Shown here: piece after piece, positions 61,387 through 64,000 of the stretch
How the letters are laid out: every line of letters starts with the position of its first letter
Numbering within the stretch: position 1 is the stretch's first letter
Source: Spinactinospora alkalitolerans
GTDB lineage: Bacteria; Actinomycetota; Actinomycetes; Streptosporangiales; Streptosporangiaceae
Direction of reading: 5' to 3'
Assembly (NCBI RefSeq): GCF_013408795.1
Contig: NZ_JACCCC010000001.1
Span: 4,650,001-4,714,000, forward strand
Length of the DNA: 64,000 nucleotides
Program-made: the position numbers and the translations under genes
The notes under the pieces: generated by a model
Seen by the model: the letters and a program-made list of their open reading frames with translations, nothing else
The model's database searches: none
Told to the model about the DNA's origin: nothing

Positions 61387-63093
61387 TCAGCCGGTGAAGC
61401 CGATGTCGGCGTAGTCGAGCCTGCCGAAGCCGGGGGCGCCGATGTTGGCGAGGGAGCCGCGCACCGCGACCAGTTCCGGGCGCTGGTAGAGCGGGAGGGT
61501 GTGGCCGGCCTCCCAGAGCAGGCGGTCGGCCTCGTTGATGTGCTCGATCGCCTCGGAGGGGTCCAGGCTCTCCATGGCATCGGTCATGGCCGCGTCGATC
61601 TCGGGCGAGCCGATGCGGCCGACGTTGCCGCGCCACTGGGGCGCTTCTTCGTCGTCGACGGTGGCGTCCGACCACTGCAGCAGGGACTGCGAGACCGGGA
61701 AGCCGCTGCCGTTGTTGACGAAGGAGACCATGTCGTAGTTGCCCGGCACGATGTAGTCGCTGAACAGATGGTCGCCGGGCACACTCTCGATCTCGACCCC
61801 GATCCCGACCTCGCCCAGCATCGCCTGCACCAGCTCGGCCTCGTTGAGCGCCGGGGCGTAGCCCTGAGGCACGGTGAAGCGGAGGGCGAGCGGTTCCCCG
61901 TCCTTGGTCCGCACGGCGTCGGCGCCTTCGCCCTCCAGCGCCCAGCCGGCCTCCTCCAGCAGTTCGGCCGCGCGCTCGGGGTCGTGCTCCCCCCAGGCGC
62001 CGCTGTTGTCCGCGTAGCCCTCCTGGTTGGCGAGCAGGAAGTGGTTGTCGAGCACGTTGGGCGACCAGTTCATGGCGCTGAACGCCGACTCGGCGATGGC
62101 CCGCCGGTCGATGGCGAGGAAGATCGCGTGCCGGACGTCGACGTCGGAGAGACCGGGGCTCTGCCCGTTGAGCGTGATGTGCCGGTAGTCGGGGGCGAGG
62201 GCCGCGCGGATCTCCCCGTCGGAGGCGCCGCTGATCCGCTCGTAGGAGCCGGGGTCGATGGGCATCGTGTAGACGTCGATGCCGCCGTCCAGGAAGGCGG
62301 CGTCCAGCGCCTCGGGGGCCAGCGAGCGGTAGATGATCCGGTCGAGTCTGGCCGGCGCGCCCCACCAGTCGTCGTTGCGGACCAGGGTGATCGTCTGGGC
62401 GGTGCGGTCGATGCCGCCGACCTCGAAGGGGCCGGCCGTCACCGGTATGTCGCCGGCGTAGCCCTCGTTGAAGCCCTCCGGGGTTTCGGTGTAGTCGGCG
62501 GGCAGCAGCAGGCGGAACAGCGAGGCGTAGTCGGCGAAGGGCCGCTCGAAGGTGATGACCACCTCGAACTCGCTGCGGCCCGGGGAGACGTCGGAGATCC
62601 GCTCGTATCCGGCCTCGCCGAGGATCTGGTGGCCGGAGTTCTCACCGGCCAGCGCACCGACCATGGCCGCGTAGTCGTACCAGGTGATCGGGTCGCCGGT
62701 GGACCAGCGCGCGTCGGGGTTGAGCCGCAGCGTCACGGTCTGCTCCGGCTCGGTCTGCACGGCGACCTCCTCGACGTAGTCGGGGTCGGGGTGGGCCTGT
62801 CCCTCGGCGTCGGTGCGGAACGGGGAGGGCAGCAGCCCGTCGAGCACGGTCTCGACGGTCCCCAGGTTGCCGTTGGCGTGGTGCGGGTTCCACTGGCCGG
62901 GGAACTCGTTGATGCCCCACCGCAGCGTGCCGCCGTCGGCGAGGTCCTCCCTGGCGACCGGCTTGGTCGCCGAGGGCGGCAGATCGGTGAGATCGGACTG
63001 GGGATGCGTCTGCGCGTCGCTCTGGCATCCGGTCGCGGCGACGGCCACTGCCAATGCCGAAACCCAGGCGAGGCACCTCCGGACATTGCCCAC
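61387..63093 (-). CDS. Dipeptide/oligopeptide-type ABC substrate-binding lipoprotein
   Basis: A family-5 solute-binding protein of about 568 residues. The signal peptide ends AVAATGC, with the lipidated Cys near residue 23. Family motifs include GGTLRWGINEFPGQWNPHHANG, ETVLDGLLPSPF, VTLRLNPDARWSTGDPITWYDY and VDVRHAIFLAIDRRAIA. GTG at 63093 is chosen; an in-frame GTG two codons earlier is possible. The permease gene lies upstream on the same strand, 203 bases away, with an A/T-rich stretch at 63195-63232 that probably holds a separate promoter. Confidence 0.9.
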   Translation of the reverse strand: MGNVRRCLAWVSALAVAVAATGCQSDAQTHPQSDLTDLPPSATKPVAREDLADGGTLRWGINEFPGQWNPHHANGNLGTVETVLDGLLPSPFRTDAEGQAHPDPDYVEEVAVQTEPEQTVTLRLNPDARWSTGDPITWYDYAAMVGALAGENSGHQILGEAGYERISDVSPGRSEFEVVITFERPFADYASLFRLLLPADYTETPEGFNEGYAGDIPVTAGPFEVGGIDRTAQTITLVRNDDWWGAPARLDRIIYRSLAPEALDAAFLDGGIDVYTMPIDPGSYERISGASDGEIRAALAPDYRHITLNGQSPGLSDVDVRHAIFLAIDRRAIAESAFSAMNWSPNVLDNHFLLANQEGYADNSGAWGEHDPERAAELLEEAGWALEGEGADAVRTKDGEPLALRFTVPQGYAPALNEAELVQAMLGEVGIGVEIESVPGDHLFSDYIVPGNYDMVSFVNNGSGFPVSQSLLQWSDATVDDEEAPQWRGNVGRIGSPEIDAAMTDAMESLDPSEAIEHINEADRLLWEAGHTLPLYQRPELVAVRGSLANIGAPGFGRLDYADIGFTG

Positions 63094-63296
63094 TCGCACC
63101 CGTCCCCCAATGCTGTGGTGCCTCCGGCGATGTACCGGCCACGGAGGACGTGGCCGGGCACCGGCCCGAGGGTAACGCGTCGCGATCAGCCGACCTAAAC
63201 GCACTATTGGAACAATTGGGAAATAATACTGTGCCCGCGGACGCCCGGAGGAGGATGCGTGCACCGAATCGGCCCGGATTTCGGCTGCGCGCCGGG

Positions 63297-64000
63297 CTAA
63301 CCGACGCGTATCCGCGGATCGAGCAGGTAGTGCGCCACATCCACGACCAGCGCGGCCGCGACCACGCACAGCGCGCTGAAGCAGCAGACCGCCGTGACCG
63401 CGTTGACGTCACCCCGGCCGACCGAGTCGAGCAGGAACTCCCCCACGCCGTGCCAGCCGAACACCTTCTCGGTGAAGACGGCCCCGGTGAAGAGCGCGGC
63501 GAAGGAGTAGCCGAAGTAGGTGACCGCGGGGATCAGCGCCGTTCGCAGGGCGTGCCTGACGAGAGCGGCGCGGCGGGTGAGCCCCTTGGCCCGGGCGGTA
63601 CGCACGAAGTCGGCGCCGACCTGGTCGAGCATGAGGTTTCGCTGGTAGCGACTGTAGATGGCGATCTGCGGCAGCGCCAGGGTCAACGTCGGCAGGACCA
63701 GATGCTGGGCTCGATTGGCCAGTCCGGCCCAGAACCCGTCGGTCAGTCCCGGGGTGAACTCCCCGGTCGTGCGGAACACGTCGACCCCGGCGGCCTGATT
63801 GGCCCACAGCGCGGCGGTCTGCAGCGACACCGCGATGACCACGGTCGGGATCGAGATCACCGCGATCGCACCGACCGCGGAGACCCGGTCCACCGCGCCG
63901 CGTTGACGGCTGCCCGCCCACGCCCCCAGCAGTATCCCGGTGACGCTGCCCGCGGTGACGCCGATGGCCAGCAGCCGCAGGCTCACCCCGACGCGCCGAA
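63297..64000 (-). CDS. Dipeptide/oligopeptide ABC transporter permease (DppB type), 5' cut by window edge
   Basis: The visible 234 residues cover most of a BPD-type permease: hydrophobic segments, the PTLTLALPQIAIYSRYQRNLMLD stretch before the EAA loop RTARAKGLTRRAALVRHALRTALIPAVTYFG, and the closing GRGDVNAV...DVAHYLLDPRIRVG typical of DppB. The frame continues off the right edge, so the N-terminal helix is missing. It is probably expressed before the binding-protein gene. Confidence 0.9.
   Translation of the reverse strand, partial: RRVGVSLRLLAIGVTAGSVTGILLGAWAGSRQRGAVDRVSAVGAIAVISIPTVVIAVSLQTAALWANQAAGVDVFRTTGEFTPGLTDGFWAGLANRAQHLVLPTLTLALPQIAIYSRYQRNLMLDQVGADFVRTARAKGLTRRAALVRHALRTALIPAVTYFGYSFAALFTGAVFTEKVFGWHGVGEFLLDSVGRGDVNAVTAVCCFSALCVVAAALVVDVAHYLLDPRIRVG

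Overview
The window is GC-rich DNA from a high-GC actinobacterium. The gene order (zur–uppS–recO–leuA, era–ybeY–phoH–HIT–rsmE–dnaJ–hrcA, hemW–lepA–rpsT–comEA–comEC–holA) follows the conserved Streptomyces/Nocardiopsis neighbourhood. Base composition, frequent GTG starts and the gene set fit a Nocardiopsaceae-like organism, but the genus is an inference. No rRNA, tRNA, CRISPR array, intact transposase or phage gene was seen.

Layout. 1-5.1 kb: the 3' end of a Zur/Fur regulator, a long imperfect palindrome, two tandem SGNH hydrolases, uppS, recO, and a divergent secreted CAP-domain protein. 5.1-7.0 kb: leuA with an upstream leucine-rich leader peptide and attenuator. 7.1-20.5 kb: a purine/allantoin block. 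On the minus strand it has hyi–glxR–gcl–alc and, separately, a CitE-like aldolase followed by allantoinase. On the plus strand it has OHCU decarboxylase–HIU hydrolase–uricase–urate/xanthine permease and an IclR regulator. 20.7-25.9 kb: era, a cytidine-deaminase-like protein, a CNNM/CorC protein, ybeY, phoH and a HIT protein. 26.2-27.6 kb: a SigE-type sigma factor with a co-translated membrane protein. 27.6-31.8 kb: rsmE, dnaJ, hrcA (degenerate CIRCE) and a divergent DUF3097 gene. 31.9-34.0 kb: two DUF4870 membrane proteins with Tyr/Gln/Gly/Pro-rich N-termini. 34.0-36.1 kb: hemW and a MOSC protein. 36.2-42.9 kb: a LacI regulator, a GH13 alpha-glucosidase and a maltose-type ABC importer (binding protein, MalF, MalG, no ATPase). 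42.9-51.5 kb: lepA, a membrane-anchored TIM-barrel-like protein, rpsT, comEA, comEC and holA. 51.5-55.2 kb: a 5'-truncated sulfotransferase, hutI and hflX. 55.5-61.3 kb: malate synthase and glcDEF. 61.4-64 kb: a dipeptide-type ABC binding protein and a permease cut by the window edge.

How the genes work together. Urate is imported and converted by uricase, HIU hydrolase and OHCU decarboxylase to allantoin. Allantoinase and allantoicase carry it to ureidoglycolate. Glyoxylate can then go to tartronate semialdehyde and glycerate (gcl, hyi, glxR) or to malate (aceB), and glycolate oxidase GlcDEF supplies more glyoxylate. Related inverted-repeat sequences of the form TTC-N8-GAA lie in the hyi/OHCU and aldolase/IclR divergent regions and upstream of aceB, 35-43 kb away. 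This suggests one IclR (AllR-type) regulon covering both blocks. No ureidoglycolate lyase of a recognised family is visible.

The purine, sigma-factor and maltose modules sit between genes that are neighbours in the conserved actinobacterial order, so the window reads as a housekeeping spine with catabolic cassettes inserted.
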